A stretch of 64,000 bases of DNA from Choristoneura fumiferana (Eukaryota; Arthropoda; Insecta; Lepidoptera; Tortricidae): NCBI RefSeq assembly GCF_025370935.1, contig NC_133495.1, forward strand, positions 5,032,907 to 5,096,906. The letters run 5' to 3'. The notes under the pieces are model-generated. The model saw nothing but the letters and a program-made list of their open reading frames with translations, had not been told where the DNA came from and did no database searches. A program made the translations under genes and the position numbers. Below, in pieces: positions 41,396-53,849 of this stretch; the first letter of the stretch is position 1; each line of letters begins with the position of its first letter.

Positions 41396-43923
41396 GTAAA
41401 TATTCAAACGACATAGCTAGCTACCCGTTGCTAGGCGACTCGGTAAATAAAATAGAGTGACGGCAACTCCACTACACTTTTGTTCCATGTTCTGTTGTTT
41501 ATCTGTTTCGTTTTACTGATATGCTTTCCTGTGCGTGTGACAAAGACAAGGCATTTGTCAATGTTGTGGAATTCTGGCAACGTTTATCTTTTAATTAGCA
41601 ATTTAGAAATGGCTTTAAAATTAATTTAAAACAATATTTCTCTCTGATTATTAGAATTTAATAGAAAAACAACAAATACTCGCTGAAAGTATGATTTGTT
41701 CCGTTTTCGCGAGTGATTTTGCACTTTTTAAAGACGCACGTGGCATCGTTACGCTTGCACTGACAACTACGTACTGAGAAAAAAGAAGGCCACATTTACC
41801 AAAGTGGCGCTCATTTGGCTCGGACATATTGGGACGCGCGACTGTGGATCTACAGTTTAATACATCAGTGGGTATCTTCGTCAAATCTGATACTAGTCCA
41901 GTGCGGTGTTAGAAGGTGGTATATTTTTTCTCAGCTACAAATAGAAGAAAATTTTTGTAGCTTTTGTGATTAATTGCTATTAGATTGCTTATTGGATAAC
42001 TTACAGAACTACCTATACCTTACCTAATCAATTTTTGTAACGGGACTTACCTATTTAAGTACTTACCTACGACTCCCTAGGCGTTGCAAAATGTTAGATA
42101 CCTACCTAGAGACAATTTCATTTCTTCTTCTCTTTTAAAATATGGCTTTTCTGTCCTAATTAATAGGACAATTTCGCCAGTGTCAAGGTAAACTCTCTTT
42201 GAGAGGGACGTTGTACGGTAATTGTAGTTTTTGCAACTTGATAGTAAAATTCCAGAAACCACGTGCAGACCACTTGCGCATCAAAAAATGTTAGACACGA
42301 GAGCAATACCTATAGAATTTTGGGATCACTGTTCACTATTACGGTTAATCGCCGCATAAAACACTATCAAAATTATACTTCAACTAGCCAAAAAAACAGA
42401 AATAGCAAAATTAGATATTGTCTACATCCGCCATCTTCGAATGCTACAAATCGAATCGACAATTTCATTTAATATCCTACGTTTAGTTTGACATTAAATC
42501 TACCCTCATATTTGAATGGTCAATCATCATTATCAAGACATAATTACTTTAGTCAAATGTGTGTATGTTTAAAATGTTAAATAATAAATAAGTGCTGTTG
42601 AAGACAAAAACGTTGAGATAAACCTATGTATAAGGTTACCAAATCTATAGGGCGTGACTAATTGTCTGACAGACAGCCCACAGCCTAAAACCAGAGACTT
42701 AAAATTTGGCAGACATAGGTATTTTTTGAATGTCACAGATCCACTGTGAAGGAATTTCCCGCATTCCCACGGGATGGAGACGTTGTTATGAATCGTAAAG
42801 CTAGTTTTTTAATGCAAGAAGTTCAAAAGGCAAAGGCGCTTGCGCAAGTCATTTGAATAGTGCACCGAGCGTTAAAAGATTCACATACATTTCCATAGAA
42901 ATTGGCACACCGTAGTCACGTCTTGCTAGCTTTAGTAAATGCATATTGTAATAATTAAATAAAAGTGGTTTGATAAAAAAAAAAACGACGGATGTTAGAG
43001 CTTTTTTTTCTCGTTTTCGTCTGTCTTTTGTAAGGATAGAACTTTATAATTATAATTAAATTGGGTTAAAAAATAGAAACATTACACTGTGTAGACACTA
43101 CACGACATAAAACTGTGTGACACTGTGTGACTACGTCAGACAATTACCTATTATATACAGTGTACAATTAAGCCGTAGTACCTATAGGTATACAGTAGAA
43201 ATAACGCACAGCTTCAGCCCGTACTATACGGTACCTGTACTTTGGTCCACTTTATGCCTTATGTACTATAGAGGTGTAAGTAATAAGGAGGATTTTGAAA
43301 TTGCCTCGGGATAGGAAATTAGTAGGTAAAATCTCATATATACTTCGTCAATTTGCAACAAACTTCGTCAAAAAATTACATCAACATTCTAAACTGCAAA
43401 CTGTAGCTTCGTAATTTGTGTAGGTACCCGAGCCTTTGTTTTGTCATATAATTCCTCTAGTAATTTAGCGATTCCTAGTCTATTAATTACAGAGTTTCTT
43501 AAGTGTAATACGGAAGACTATAAAATTCGGTTGGTCTAGATCTTTATCGAGATGAAATAGCTATTTCATCCGCAGGATTGCGACAGTGGCAGAGGAATCC
43601 AACAAACCGATTCTCACGGCGCTATAATACCGCTTATATAATTAGTATGAATCTGTTATTTTTAATTCATCATAACAATTTGTCAGAAGATTGCGTAATT
43701 ATGTATTTGATGTGGATATATTGTGTTGTAAAATCACACAATAATATATAAGTTTGCAGTAAAATGTATATTATTATTAGGAAACTAAACTATAACTGTC
43801 AAAGAATACAAGCGTTTTTTTTCAGTTCTTAATCCGATTTCACTAACTCATTCCTTTAATCTGTTTCATAGACAATATCCAAAAATGAAGGGTGTCATAA
43901 ACATTTTTATTTCTCTTTTCCAG

Positions 43924-44143
43924 ACATGGGACCGGAACTGCGACCAGTGATGTGACGTGCACAATGCATCCGTGCGTCTCAGTGACGCGACCATCGACTC
44001 TTAAACTAGTGTAGTACCTAATCGATAAATTTGTTTGATCGATCAAATTTGTATTGACCGCGAATGAACACCCTAATGCTGACGACAACTGGATCCGTGG
44101 ACGATCAACCTTTGGACAGCAACATGTCTTTTTCATCGTATAA
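43924..44143 (+). CDS. Exon with upstream ORFs and a coding start; gene unidentified
   Basis: A strong acceptor (TTTTATTTCTCTTTTCCAG, ending 43923) and a consensus donor (TAA|GTAAGT after 44143) bound 220 nt. The coding start is ATG 44064, with an in-frame TGA at 44055. It reads MNTLMLTTTGSVDDQPLDSN then MSFSSY, and the last codon is split (phase 2). Before it are two short upstream ORFs: ATG 43926 (9 codons, MGPELRPVM, stop 43953) and ATG 43964 (16 codons, stop 44012). The serine/threonine-rich acidic N-terminus with a leader carrying upstream ORFs suggests a regulatory protein, but I recognise no family. The next exon was not found. Confidence 0.45.
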
Positions 44144-44149
44144 GTAAGT

Positions 44150-46360
44150 AAATTACACATTTGAAAGGTGCCCTCTCGACGTTGGTCTACTTAGAGTTCA
44201 AAGAATACATTACCCTTTATGTGGGTGTATAGTATAATACAATAATGCAAAGAAATATTTGAAAAACAAAAGGATTTCTCTTTGAATATATTGGATTAGT
44301 AAATAAAATACCTACATAACTTAGTTGTTAAGTATTTCAAAGCTATATTTAAATGAAATTCGACTCTTTACGCATACCAAAAATAAAAGTGAGCTATTAT
44401 TTCCATTCAGTATTCTCACATTTCAGCAAAATCGTACTAAAGTTATAATCGAGGCAATCATTCCAAACTCAAACACGTTTATTCGTCAAGAGTAACTTTT
44501 TAATTATATTTTTTATCTGTATACTTAATGATATAATCAGCCAGTACCGTTTGACAAAAAAACGAACTTGCGAGTTGCGGCCATAAGTTAAGTCACTGGC
44601 TACTTACTAGTGAGGGATGAAGCCATTTATCCGGTAAAAAAACGCTACTGCCTTTTGGGCAATCGAAAGCAGAATTCAGATGACAAGATTACTTATACTT
44701 GGAAATGGTCACAGGCTTCGCTGCATCATTAACAGCATTACTCGCATTTAATTATTTATTTTTTGCTATGGCAACACTGATGAGTTACCTATACGTAAAC
44801 GGTAGTTGTATCTGTGGAAATTTGGCGCCAAATAACACTTGGTTTGTGGAACAGGTAATAATTAGCAAATTGGTAATAGAAGAAGTCTCGTCTATGGTTC
44901 AGATCAGTGACGCAAAAAAAGCGTTTGAGAATCTTATTATTTGCACAGATTATAAAATCATAATATAAAGGTTCTTGTTGGATACACGGCATTGGCCGTG
45001 TTACTTTTTAGCCATTGAAGTTGGAATTTATTTGCGGTTTGACAGTAAATTCGCGTTTATAGCTAGCAATATAAATCCTTAGCATTGAGGCTCTGGCAAT
45101 CATTACTAATGTCGGAATATTTTCTTATAAAAACAGACGTCGTAATGTCAGTATGCATAGTAACATACGCGCTTCCTTTGAAAATGTATGAGACATGAAT
45201 AGTTGATACGAATGCGTTTTTTTTTTTTTTTACTTTGCTATCTTTACACTAAATAGTTTCAACACTATTTAGTTTAAGAGTAAATGTCTTAGATATTACT
45301 GGTACTACCACAATGGTAATTATCTGCTTAGTCTAAACTTTGAAGTAAAATTTCAAGTCTGGCATCATTTCATTTCATTTATTCATAAAAAAACATATAA
45401 GACACAACAAAACATTGACAAAACGTTTTCGTGTTTTATGTTGTCACGTTTCATAAACTAGTTTGGTGTTATTTTTAGCTCATTCACGGATTTGCAGTGA
45501 ATTGAACATCTTAACCACCAGTTCTATCACTGGCGAAGACATTCCACTTCAACCTTCTAGGTTGACATGTGTGTAATTTCTCTGACATCGTTGGTGTACT
45601 CACAATATAGGAACGTTGTTTCCATTGGATGACTCCTTCTTCGTTGCCTTCCTTGCCTGTCTTTCTCAGATGTTACTTGCAACTTCCTATAAAGTCGCAA
45701 CAAAACAAAATTGTCCCGCAATCGTTGAACACGCGCACACCCTTTCACTATGACTAACGTGGTTATTGTCTGTCATTTTTGGCAGCTAAAAGCGAACGTT
45801 TCCAACTTTGTGCTACAGTGACGTGGAATGAAAATTTTAGTTTGGCAACCTGCAGAGTGAAGACTTACGAGTTAGGTGTGTCTTCTGATGTAACACTTCA
45901 CAGTAAGTGAACACTTGACATTACTGAAGTCACTGAAAAATTTAGGCTATCTACTGAGGATTGAGTTGTTCAAACTTCATGCTACTAATATTACTTGTAC
46001 TATTACTTAATCTATGCTAATAATACATGTGATTGGAACTTATCTTACATAATATTTTGTGCAGACAAAGCCGCCACATTGGTTTATGCGACATACATTA
46101 TCGCAAACATCACTCGTTCCAACGATTGTAAATGTCAATGTGTTCTTAATAGACATTATTAATAAAAAATGGGGTGACTGTATCTTTCTTACCCTGCGGT
46201 CATAACCACGGGTCATAACATAGTGTCTTTGTTCATATCGAGCATTGACTTGAAGTTGAAACTTCAATTATAAGCAATCGTTGGCTGCGATTTCGTCTGC
46301 AAAGAATTTATGGGTTAGTACCACGAGAACTGCAAATTTCTGGAGTGAAAAGTATCCATC
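44150..46360. other. Probably intronic; few repeats
   Basis: No repeats of the families above were recognised. An 89-codon hydrophobic frame at 44699-44968 and a minus-strand frame at 45557-45748 have no family features or good splice context. Confidence 0.35.
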
Positions 46361-46364
46361 CCAC

Positions 46365-46557
46365 CCCACTAATATTATAAATGCGAAAGGTTTGTTTGTT
46401 AGCTCTTCGCGTCAACCGCTAAACCGATTTAAGCGATATCTTACAGATAGTTTGAGTCCCCGGGGAACGACAGGATAGTTTGATCCCGGAGAATTGCATA
46501 GTTCCCGTGCGATAGCGATAAACGAATTCTACGCAGACGGAGTCGCGGACAACATCT
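46365..46557 (+). mobile_element. Helitron-like element
   Basis: CTAATATTATAAATGCGAAA, GTTTGTTTGTTAGCTCTTCG, CAACCGCTAAACCGATTTAA, GATAAACGAATTCTACGCAG and ACGGAGTCGCGGACAACATC. Same order as other copies, plus orientation, end slightly decayed. Confidence 0.65.
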
Positions 46558-47079
46558 ATTTGCAAAAGTTTTATTTTCTGTGAGTGGATACGGATATAAA
46601 GGATCATCAAATATGTTTTCTTTGAAAGGACTGAAATTTGCCTTGGGGTGAATAACGCGTGTAAAAAGTTGACAAATAAATATAAGTAGGCAAACTGTAA
46701 ACCTCAATTACCTAACCTAAATCTCAAGTCAACTCTCTACTATGTCCCTCTATTTTTACCCACTACGGAACGGGGAAGGTCTATGCATGCGTTTGGGGTA
46801 AGAACTGTCTGTTACCATTTTGTGTATAATAGTTAGGTGTCATTAATGAGTCTAGACTCCAGCGCTTAGGAAGTTAGTGTTGCCAAAGTTGCAATTGCTC
46901 CACCAATTGACAATATTGGAAGTGTATCACGCCCTCAAATTTCATAATCCGAAGCAATACAGTAATTACGGCACGCAAAAAGCCGTTGTCCAATGAATTC
47001 GTCAGACGGTTACAGTCCTCAATCGGGCACCTTTCATTTAAAAAAGAACCATACGCCATTTCATGTCAATTTTTGAATT

Positions 47080-47200
47080 ATTCATCGTGCGAATGCGCCA
47101 GCGCATCAATTGATGCAAACAAAAACGCACGCTCGCTAATCTTCGCCCGCTTTCGCCGCTCTTCGGGCTTCTTCGGCTTCCAGTGTTGCCAGAGTTTATT
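47080..47200. promoter_or_regulatory. CpG/CT-rich patch of possible regulatory DNA
   Basis: AATGCGCCAGCGCATCAATT, CGCACGCTCGCTAATCTTCG and CCCGCTTTCGCCGCTCTTCG sit in otherwise AT-rich, repeat-free DNA downstream of the 43924 exon. It may be a conserved non-coding element. Confidence 0.2.
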
Positions 47201-47719
47201 ATTCAACTAGTTTTTGCAGTCACGCAGCGCAAGGACATAACAAGGAATGCATTTATTTGATAAATGATTATTTTTGCCCCAATCACCCGAAGCTCACGCA
47301 TTTTTTTTGCGTAATTTTTCGGTGTCAATATTGGGTGTCCTTTGTTAATAATAGCTTCATTCATGTCCATTCAATCGAAAAGAAAACATTATGCTGTGTC
47401 ATAATAATGATACGACGCTCTCATAATAACATACTGTGAGTTTTATCGAAGTTTTAATTTTAAACAGATTGGCTCGATAAGATTAACTGCTTCGGAGTAC
47501 CAATTTATATTTTCTTATTGATTTTTTTTAAGATCTGATATTAATGTTGTAACGATTATGAGGACTTTGTAACATGTTACCAGCATAAATGTTCGAGTTT
47601 CTAAGTTTTCAATAAAATTAATTCGATCCTAAGCCCGTTGTTACTGGCCGTCAAGCCAATTACAAGTACATTGCGATGCTTTAAGTGCAGAAAAAATATA
47701 GTATTCGAATTTCCGAACG

Positions 47720-47885
47720 TTCATCCCCCGCGCCCGCGCGCCGCGCCTCGACGCCGCGTCTCGACTGTACGTGATTGGTTTATTAATTAGGCGAATCATC
47801 GTCGGGCTCCATTTTTAAAAATAGGCGGGATTCTTGCTGTGGGACTTTTCTTTTTAATTTCGGCCGGCGTTGAACGCAATTAGAG
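47720..47885. promoter_or_regulatory. CpG-island-like patch
   Basis: CCCCGCGCCCGCGCGCCGCG, CTCGACGCCGCGTCTCGACT, a GATTGG (inverted CCAAT) box and a TTAATTA homeodomain-type core occur within about 150 bp. No open coding frame dominates. Possible alternative promoter or enhancer of the gene with the 43924 exon. Confidence 0.3.
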
Positions 47886-48136
47886 TTGCCAGTATACTTT
47901 TTTCGTGCAATCCCCTCGTGGCTGTAAAAGTCGTTATAAGAGCTGCTTAACATAGCTAATTAATAAGGCAATCTCGCTTACCGCTTGTTTCATATGTTTA
48001 CCATTGTAAGGTTACTTGTGTGATTCATTGTTTGATATCATGTTTGGCGTCGTTCAAGGTTTGCGAAAGTTACGAATGCTGTTTTACAAAATACTCTGAA
48101 GTTTTTTCGGGTTCAAACGTTAATTAAAACTTAGTA

Positions 48137-48341
48137 GTGTTGTGAAAAACGCTCATTTCGAGGCTTAAAGACTCGAACCGTAAAGACTCTATCGAGGCTT
48201 AATGACTCAAAGCCCGCAAAGACGGTTTCTTGCATCCATACGCATAAAATAAGCCAATTTAATTCTTAAATATAGTCGAGTCTTTTAGACTCCAGAGTCT
48301 TAAGGGTTTTTTAAGCCTCGAAATGAGCGTTATCCACAACT
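48137..48341. mobile_element. Foldback (AACGCTCATTTCGAGGCTTAA)
   Basis: AACGCTCATTTCGAGGCTTA at the left pairs with TTAAGCCTCGAAATGAGCGT at the right, extending through GTTGTG..A / T..CACAAC. It is rich in GACTC/GAGTC motifs. Confidence 0.75.
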
Positions 48342-48347
48342 CAAAAA

Positions 48348-48510
48348 CTTACCCCCTTATTCATAAAACTTAACAAGCCTATGTTAACTAACAAATGCTT
48401 TGTCCCTTTCTAACAAATACAAATGTCGAAGTGACAGATAAGGACAAACGAATTTTAGCGGCATTTTAACTAAAATAGGTTTGATTGTCGTTTATGAATA
48501 AGGGGGTAAG
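48348..48510. mobile_element. Foldback (CTTACCCCCTTATTCATAAA)
   Basis: CTTACCCCCTTATTCATAAA and TTTATGAATAAGGGGGTAAG are exact inverted ends. The interior CCTATGTTAACTAACAAATG / CATTTTAACTAAAATAGG also pairs in part. It starts about 7 bp after the previous foldback ends. Confidence 0.8.
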
Positions 48511-48519
48511 ACATTAAGT

Positions 48520-51180
48520 TTATTTTTATCAGTGTTGCTAGTAAAATAAACAGTTGAATCAAGCCAGTTACAAATTTTCTTTTCCAAATCATATTTCATT
48601 CTTCTTAAATCTGAACAAAAACAAACGACGATTAAAAAGATAGATTTTTAAAATCGATCGCAACCGAGTTGAGGTCAACAGCAAAATAACATAAAAAGTT
48701 TGTTTCGCGGTCCGTCCCGAAGTTATGTCTCTCGGTGAATACCGTTAGGATGCCTTCCAAACTTAAAAAGAACAAAAAAACTGAAAACTATTCCAATTGC
48801 CAGTATTCGGAATCCGTTTTGTCTGCCAGATGAGTTTTTCGGGATGTTGGTCATAGTTTTGAACGTGATGGTTTAGTGATTTTATAATAATACCTCAAAA
48901 GATCAAAAGAAATATCAACATCGTCGTTTGCAGGAAAATCAGTTATTAATTTTAATAATGTTGTATTGTGCTATTACGAAATAAATGAGAACAAACTACT
49001 TTAAAGTAGTTTACAACGGTACGGTTAATGATTATATTTTTTCAATAGGTATTCCATAACCGTACTCCGAATATACCTACTAGAGCCTTGTCCTCTTTGA
49101 CTCCGTTCACGAGGGCGTTGTTGATGACTAAATATTGTTAGTTAGTGAAGCTTAGTGATTGGGTACTGCATACAACAAAGTACATCCATACTGCTATGAT
49201 TTATTTGACACTTAGCGATTCTATTCTCTTTGGGTTATTACTTAGGTTACTGGCTGATGGTTGAATTAGCGAGTGTTGAATCTGTGAGTTCTTTGACGTA
49301 GTTACTGTTGACTATTATGTAATCTGTAGCATTAGGTCCAGTTTCGACTACAACGACGGATAAAATTGTGTCATTGTAGGCTATCGATGGGAGTTTCCTA
49401 CTTAATTTGTGATTTATGCTACATGAACACAAATAAGTTCAATGTCAAAAGTTATATTTGCAAAGTTGCAAAACTGACCGGATTTCGTTCCAAATCCCTC
49501 CAGATTGGCGCTAGAGTATCAAGAGAGTATGAAATATTTTTTTAAATATTATTCTAAACTATCTAATCTGTAAAAGATTGGACGGCGATTACATTTTTAT
49601 GATCTGTTAAAAATATTATTGAGTGCTTTTACTGCGTTTATCGTGATAAAGCTTCCTTTAAAATTAACCGTCTTTCTACTATAGCGCCGGCCGCCTATTA
49701 AACACTTCTCAACGGACACTTTTGCATACACAGAGTGTGAGCCGTGAGCTCCTCACACAGGTCCACCCTTGTCCATACTCCATTCGTTACTTCAGTGGCT
49801 GCCACAGATTAGCAAAAAGGTGCACTAGTCCGATCAGATAAGTTTGCCATGCGCCTGCCTACTACCAAAGCCGCAAATAATCCCCCGTAGTGAGTGTAGT
49901 CAAACCGAGCCGCGGAGAGCAAGCAGAAAACATTTCTTCGACTCGCAAACCCAACCAAGACAGGTCGGCTGACCGCTACTAAGTAAGACGGGGACATAAA
50001 TTCTTCAAAGGGCTAAACAAAAATAAAAAATCTCAGAAACCCCTTTAAGAGAGCTACCGAACTATAATTTATGGGAGGGGGGCCCGCGCGACGCGATGCT
50101 CGTCCGCACAAAAATAAGAAATAAACACAAATTCAAAAAAGAATGTTACGTTTCCGAACGGAGACGCAAAACGGTGAAATTGGAAATAATTTTGAGATAG
50201 CATCGCGCTCGCCGGTACCTTTCAATTTCTTTATACGTTTGCAAATTTGTTTTTTGTTTTGTCGCAAAGTGGAGTTATGGGCAGAAGCGGTCAGCACGAG
50301 CGATCCCCGATATTAGTAGTAAAGCTTTTGAACTGGCAACATTTATTTTGTCATGGCAACACAGACGCGGGCCGACAATCCGCCATTACAAAATAATGAC
50401 GTCTAATTACTGTATAAACATGTAATTAGGTAATACAGTATTTTTGAATCCGTAAAAATCAATTTACTTTTTGCAGGAAGTGGTAGAGCTTTAATTCTAT
50501 AAGTATTTATATTATAACGCTAATACGAAACGGTGTGGTAATTTAAAAATGCGGCACACGTAGCATTGCCTTCCGTTCCGTACGTTTTTACTATCTTTTA
50601 TTTTTACTTCGACTATTTGTGGATGTATTTCCGATATAGAAACCATTTAATTTTTATACTCTTCCCGGAGTTTTAATTTAACAAAGGTCACAAATGTATA
50701 TTTTTCTTATAATGGTTACATTTTGATTAATTTAAGTTTCTTGAAAATACAAACTGAGACATGGATCATCCATGTCGCAGTTTGTATTTTCGATATGGTT
50801 TCACGGGATACCCGTAAAAGTAACAAATTTGGAGTTGAAATAAAAAATACAAAAAGACTCCAAAAAACCAATAATAATTTAAGTTTGCTGATGACTTGGT
50901 GGCTTACAAACGAACAACTAAAGTTCTAATAAGAGGGAGCACTAAATTCTTTTTTTAACTCTAAAAATAGTTGTACAGAAATAGTAGTAATTAACCTCCT
51001 TTTTTCATGAGCTTTTGTTGTGCTTACGTATATAAAACTTAACAATTATTTCGTCCTTATCTTCAACAATTATCTTTGTCAGACACAGACAAAGTATACA
51101 TAGATTTTGCTTAAAAAGGTGTGCAACTTTTATGAACTTTTGTTATAATACAAATTTTCTTTACTGCTGACCTGTCGTTT
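48520..51180. other. No gene; scattered GC-richer patches
   Basis: Repeat-poor. 49690-49985 (ending ACTAA|GTAAG) and 50075-50120 (GGGGGGCCCGCGCGACGCGA) are GC-richer and could be a leader exon or enhancer, without firm support. A short palindrome (CATGGATCATCCATG with flanks AAATACAAACTG / CAGTTTGTATTT) lies at 50736-50800. Confidence 0.35.
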
Positions 51181-51189
51181 AACACAACT

Positions 51190-51300
51190 TGAATCATAAT
51201 TGTTTTCACCACTTCTTTCTATCACACGGTATAAGACGAGGGTAGAAAGAGATGGTTAATGCGATGGCGAACGTCAGCACGTTAGACAATACGGCCTCTG
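51190..51300. repeat. Dispersed repeat, second copy of 11585-11695
   Basis: CACCACTTCTTTCTATCACA, CGGTATAAGACGAGGGTAGA, AACGTCAGCACGTTAGACAA and TACGGCC match the GCLM-intron copy in order. Confidence 0.65.
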
Positions 51301-51309
51301 TTTTTGACC

Positions 51310-52360
51310 CGAAAGCTCTTTGCTCATTTCCTATTTTTTTTAATTTAAAGAAAAAACTTCGACGGAGATGAGTCCAAAGAGACGGGGAAGAAGAAAAAGA
51401 AAGTTATGCGTATTAACCCCCGTAGTTTGCAATGTACTTACAGAACTATGTTGGTAGTCCATGTAAGCGAGGAGAAAGTAATTCGTTTTTAATTGCGACA
51501 CTAAACGACGCCATTACGTTATTACACGCCAAGATTTAGATCAGCTAGAGACAGTGAAAAAAAGTTCTACGAAAACTCGTTTATTCTACCTAGTGTTTAA
51601 TACGAAAGCAAGGAGATTGGAAATAAAATTGACAGTTAATCCGTATACTCAACTCAGGTACATAAAACACGTGAAATAGGTAACATTATTTTTATATAAT
51701 TTATTGAACCAGGGGTACTTTGTGGAGGTCCATATCAATGAACTAAAAGAATTTATGCAAGATGTGTGCATGCATGCATTATTTTTAATCGTATTCTTAC
51801 TGTGGTCTAATATTATGTAGTTTTAATATTTTTCAACTTCACCTTAATGCACAATCAGTACATTATTTACGAGAGCTCGAAAAGTCCGTTCTTTTGGTAA
51901 TTGGTCATTTAGCTGGTTTGTAAGACAAGCATCGCGTTGGGACTAAAATAATCCGAATTTCCTTCAAGAAATATGCTATTAATGCTTTCCTAAACAAATC
52001 GAGGAAACAAAAAAAAAAAAAAGGTTTGAACGCGCACAATGATTATAATATGTTACCGCTTTCTAAAAACTTTTACCGATGTAGACTTTTAAAAAAGGTA
52101 AAAAACACACGCATTGCGACGAAGAACAAGCAGTTGACTTGGCTGTATGGGATAATTCTTTGTTCCTTTCAATTTCATTTCATATGAAAAAGTTTGAAAT
52201 TTAGAAAAGTTAGTGTAGCGGAAAATTTTTGGTACATCTATTTCACTCCTACTTAGGTGGGGAAGTTTCGATTCCATCTATGCAGGGGATTTTATAGAGA
52301 CCACATAGAGACTTACCCAAATACTGGATGAAATATTTGGGCTATATTTTTACGAGTAAG
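51310..52360. other. No gene recognised
   Basis: 51698-51760 is a short copy of the GGGTACTTTGTGGAGGTCCA (GCGTTACTTTGCGGAGG) family. The rest is AT-rich with an A14 run near 52010. Confidence 0.35.
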
Positions 52361-52369
52361 TGAAATGCC

Positions 52370-52470
52370 CCAGTGTTTGACATCCCGATGCCCAATAGAT
52401 GACACCCCGATGTCAACTCTATTGCTAATGATATAAAATTGAAGATGGAACTAATAGGACAGTGACTTGA
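52370..52470 (+). repeat. Dispersed repeat, paired with 54300-54410
   Basis: CCCCAGTGTTTGACATCCCG, ATGACACCCCGATGTCAACT and AATTGAAGATGGAACTAATA, GGACAGTGA are matched at 54300-54410 by CCCAGTGCCCGACATGCTAA, TGACACCCTGATGTCGCCTC and AATTGAAGATGGCGACTATT, GGGACAGTGA. Confidence 0.6.
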
Positions 52471-52727
52471 ACTCAGGTCTCATTCTCGTTTTCTCTAGAG
52501 AATGAATTCTATTTTATTATAGATTAATCGTCATGATAAATTGCGTGTAGGAAGGACAATGCAACTGTTTGCTTTAACAAGTGCATTCTGATAACGTGTT
52601 ACACAAGTTTGCTGAGTCAATATAACTGATAACAGCTGTAGACCTTTTGGCAGTCGCATGGAGTTTGTAATATATGCTGTTATCTGTTTTTATTTATTTT
52701 TAACTTTGTTTTGTTTTTCTTATTTTA

Positions 52728-52960
52728 TGTTGCTCGCTAATCCTGCCGTGAAGCAGCAGTGTTTGCACTGTTGCGTTTCGGCGTGGAGAGTAAGACAGCC
52801 GGTAAAATTACTGGCACTTGAGGTATCCCATCTTAGGCCTCTAGGTTGGCAACGCATCTGCAATCCCCCTGGTTTTGCAGGTGTCTATGGGCGGTGGTGA
52901 TCTCTTACCATCAGGAGACCCACTTGCTCGTTTGCCATCCAGTCGAATAAAAACAAATTT
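52728..52960 (+). mobile_element. Poly(A)-type retroposon
   Basis: TTGCTCGCTAATCCTGCCGT, GGCACTTGAGGTATCCCATC, CTAGGTTGGCAACGCATCTG, GGTGTCTATGGGCGGTGGTG, ACCATCAGGAGACCCACTTG and CCATCCAGTCGAATAAAAAC run in one direction to an A-rich end. Inverted copies lie at 59322-59505 and 61999-62298. Confidence 0.75.
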
Positions 52961-53200
52961 CATAGTCACCATAGTAAAGTCTACATAATGTGTGAAATTT
53001 TTAAGTGTTTACAAATACGGTTAGAAAGATACAGACCTAAGCTGTGTCATAGACGGACAGTGCAACCCTAATAATAGTAACCCTTTAAAACACCCCTTGG
53101 AAATTAAACCCAATAAGTTTTTGTGAAAATTTGATCGTAGTAATACATAGGTGTCTAAGTTCACAATATTTTTTGCCTGACTCTACTTTTCTTCAACTAG

Positions 53201-53319
53201 GTACAGTCACCAGCATTAATATCGGCCACAGCGGAGCGTGCAAAAATATCTAGAAATAGAGTCGTATCAGATATTTATGCACGCTTGTTTTGTCAGATAT
53301 TGGTGCTGGTGACTGTACT
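53201..53319. mobile_element. MITE, ACAGTCACCAGC family, copy 5
   Basis: GTACAGTCACCAGCATTAAT and GGTGCTGGTGACTGTAC are the ends. The interior is shortened: the CACGTCC...GCCTTAG loop segment is missing. Confidence 0.75.
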
Positions 53320-53379
53320 TGCATGCAAAACTGCATATATCCGTAATCCTTCAGAAATAAAAGTATTTTTTCGAATCGG

Positions 53380-53780
53380 TTCATAAGTGTCCGAGTTAAC
53401 AAACAAAAAAATCAACAAAATAATTGGTTTGAAACCTCGATTTTTTAAGTTTGTTAAAAATGGTTTGCATCCATTTATTTTTAACTTATTTAAGTTATTT
53501 AACGCCGTGCAGCGGTCTATGAATTTCAAAGGCTGGAATCCACGTCGCTTCTCCGAAGTGGTTGTTGACACTGCGCAGCTCCCAGTATCGCGTTGTTTGT
53601 GTCCGCCAACAATGATGTTTCTCTTTGACGCGTAAACTGTATTTCTTTAATATACGATGATGCGAATCTATGTGACAGCGAGTTGCCGGGCAAAATTATG
53701 TTTTTAATCACGAAATCGAGCGTAGAGGTAACGTAAAAACTTGGTCTAATTCCTCCATCTCTATTTTGCCAACGGACTTC
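53380..53780 (+). other. GC-richer stretch without an assigned gene
   Basis: A plus frame of 82 codons (53387-53635) contains GWNPRRFSEVVVDTAQLPVS, which looks coding-like, but it begins in AT-rich lysine/phenylalanine sequence and has no splice context. Unassigned. Confidence 0.2.
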
Positions 53781-53849
53781 CAGGCGGGGGGAGCGTGTTC
53801 ACCCTTACTTAGTGTTCCATTGGCCCGTACGAAGCGCTTTGCTTTCATC

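Noticed and set aside
44699..44968. 89-codon frame with a hydrophobic start (MVTGFAASLTALLAFNYLFF)
   Set aside because: AT-rich hydrophobic frames are expected by chance. There is no promoter-like context, good acceptor or donor, or family match.
49680..49990. Possible leader exon ending ACTAA|GTAAG
   Set aside because: A donor-like site and GC-richer composition alone are too weak. No acceptor, start or coding frame supports it.
53387..53635. 82-codon plus-strand frame with GWNPRRFSEVVVDTAQ
   Set aside because: Only the second half looks coding-like. No splice site or start context fits, and no family is recognised.
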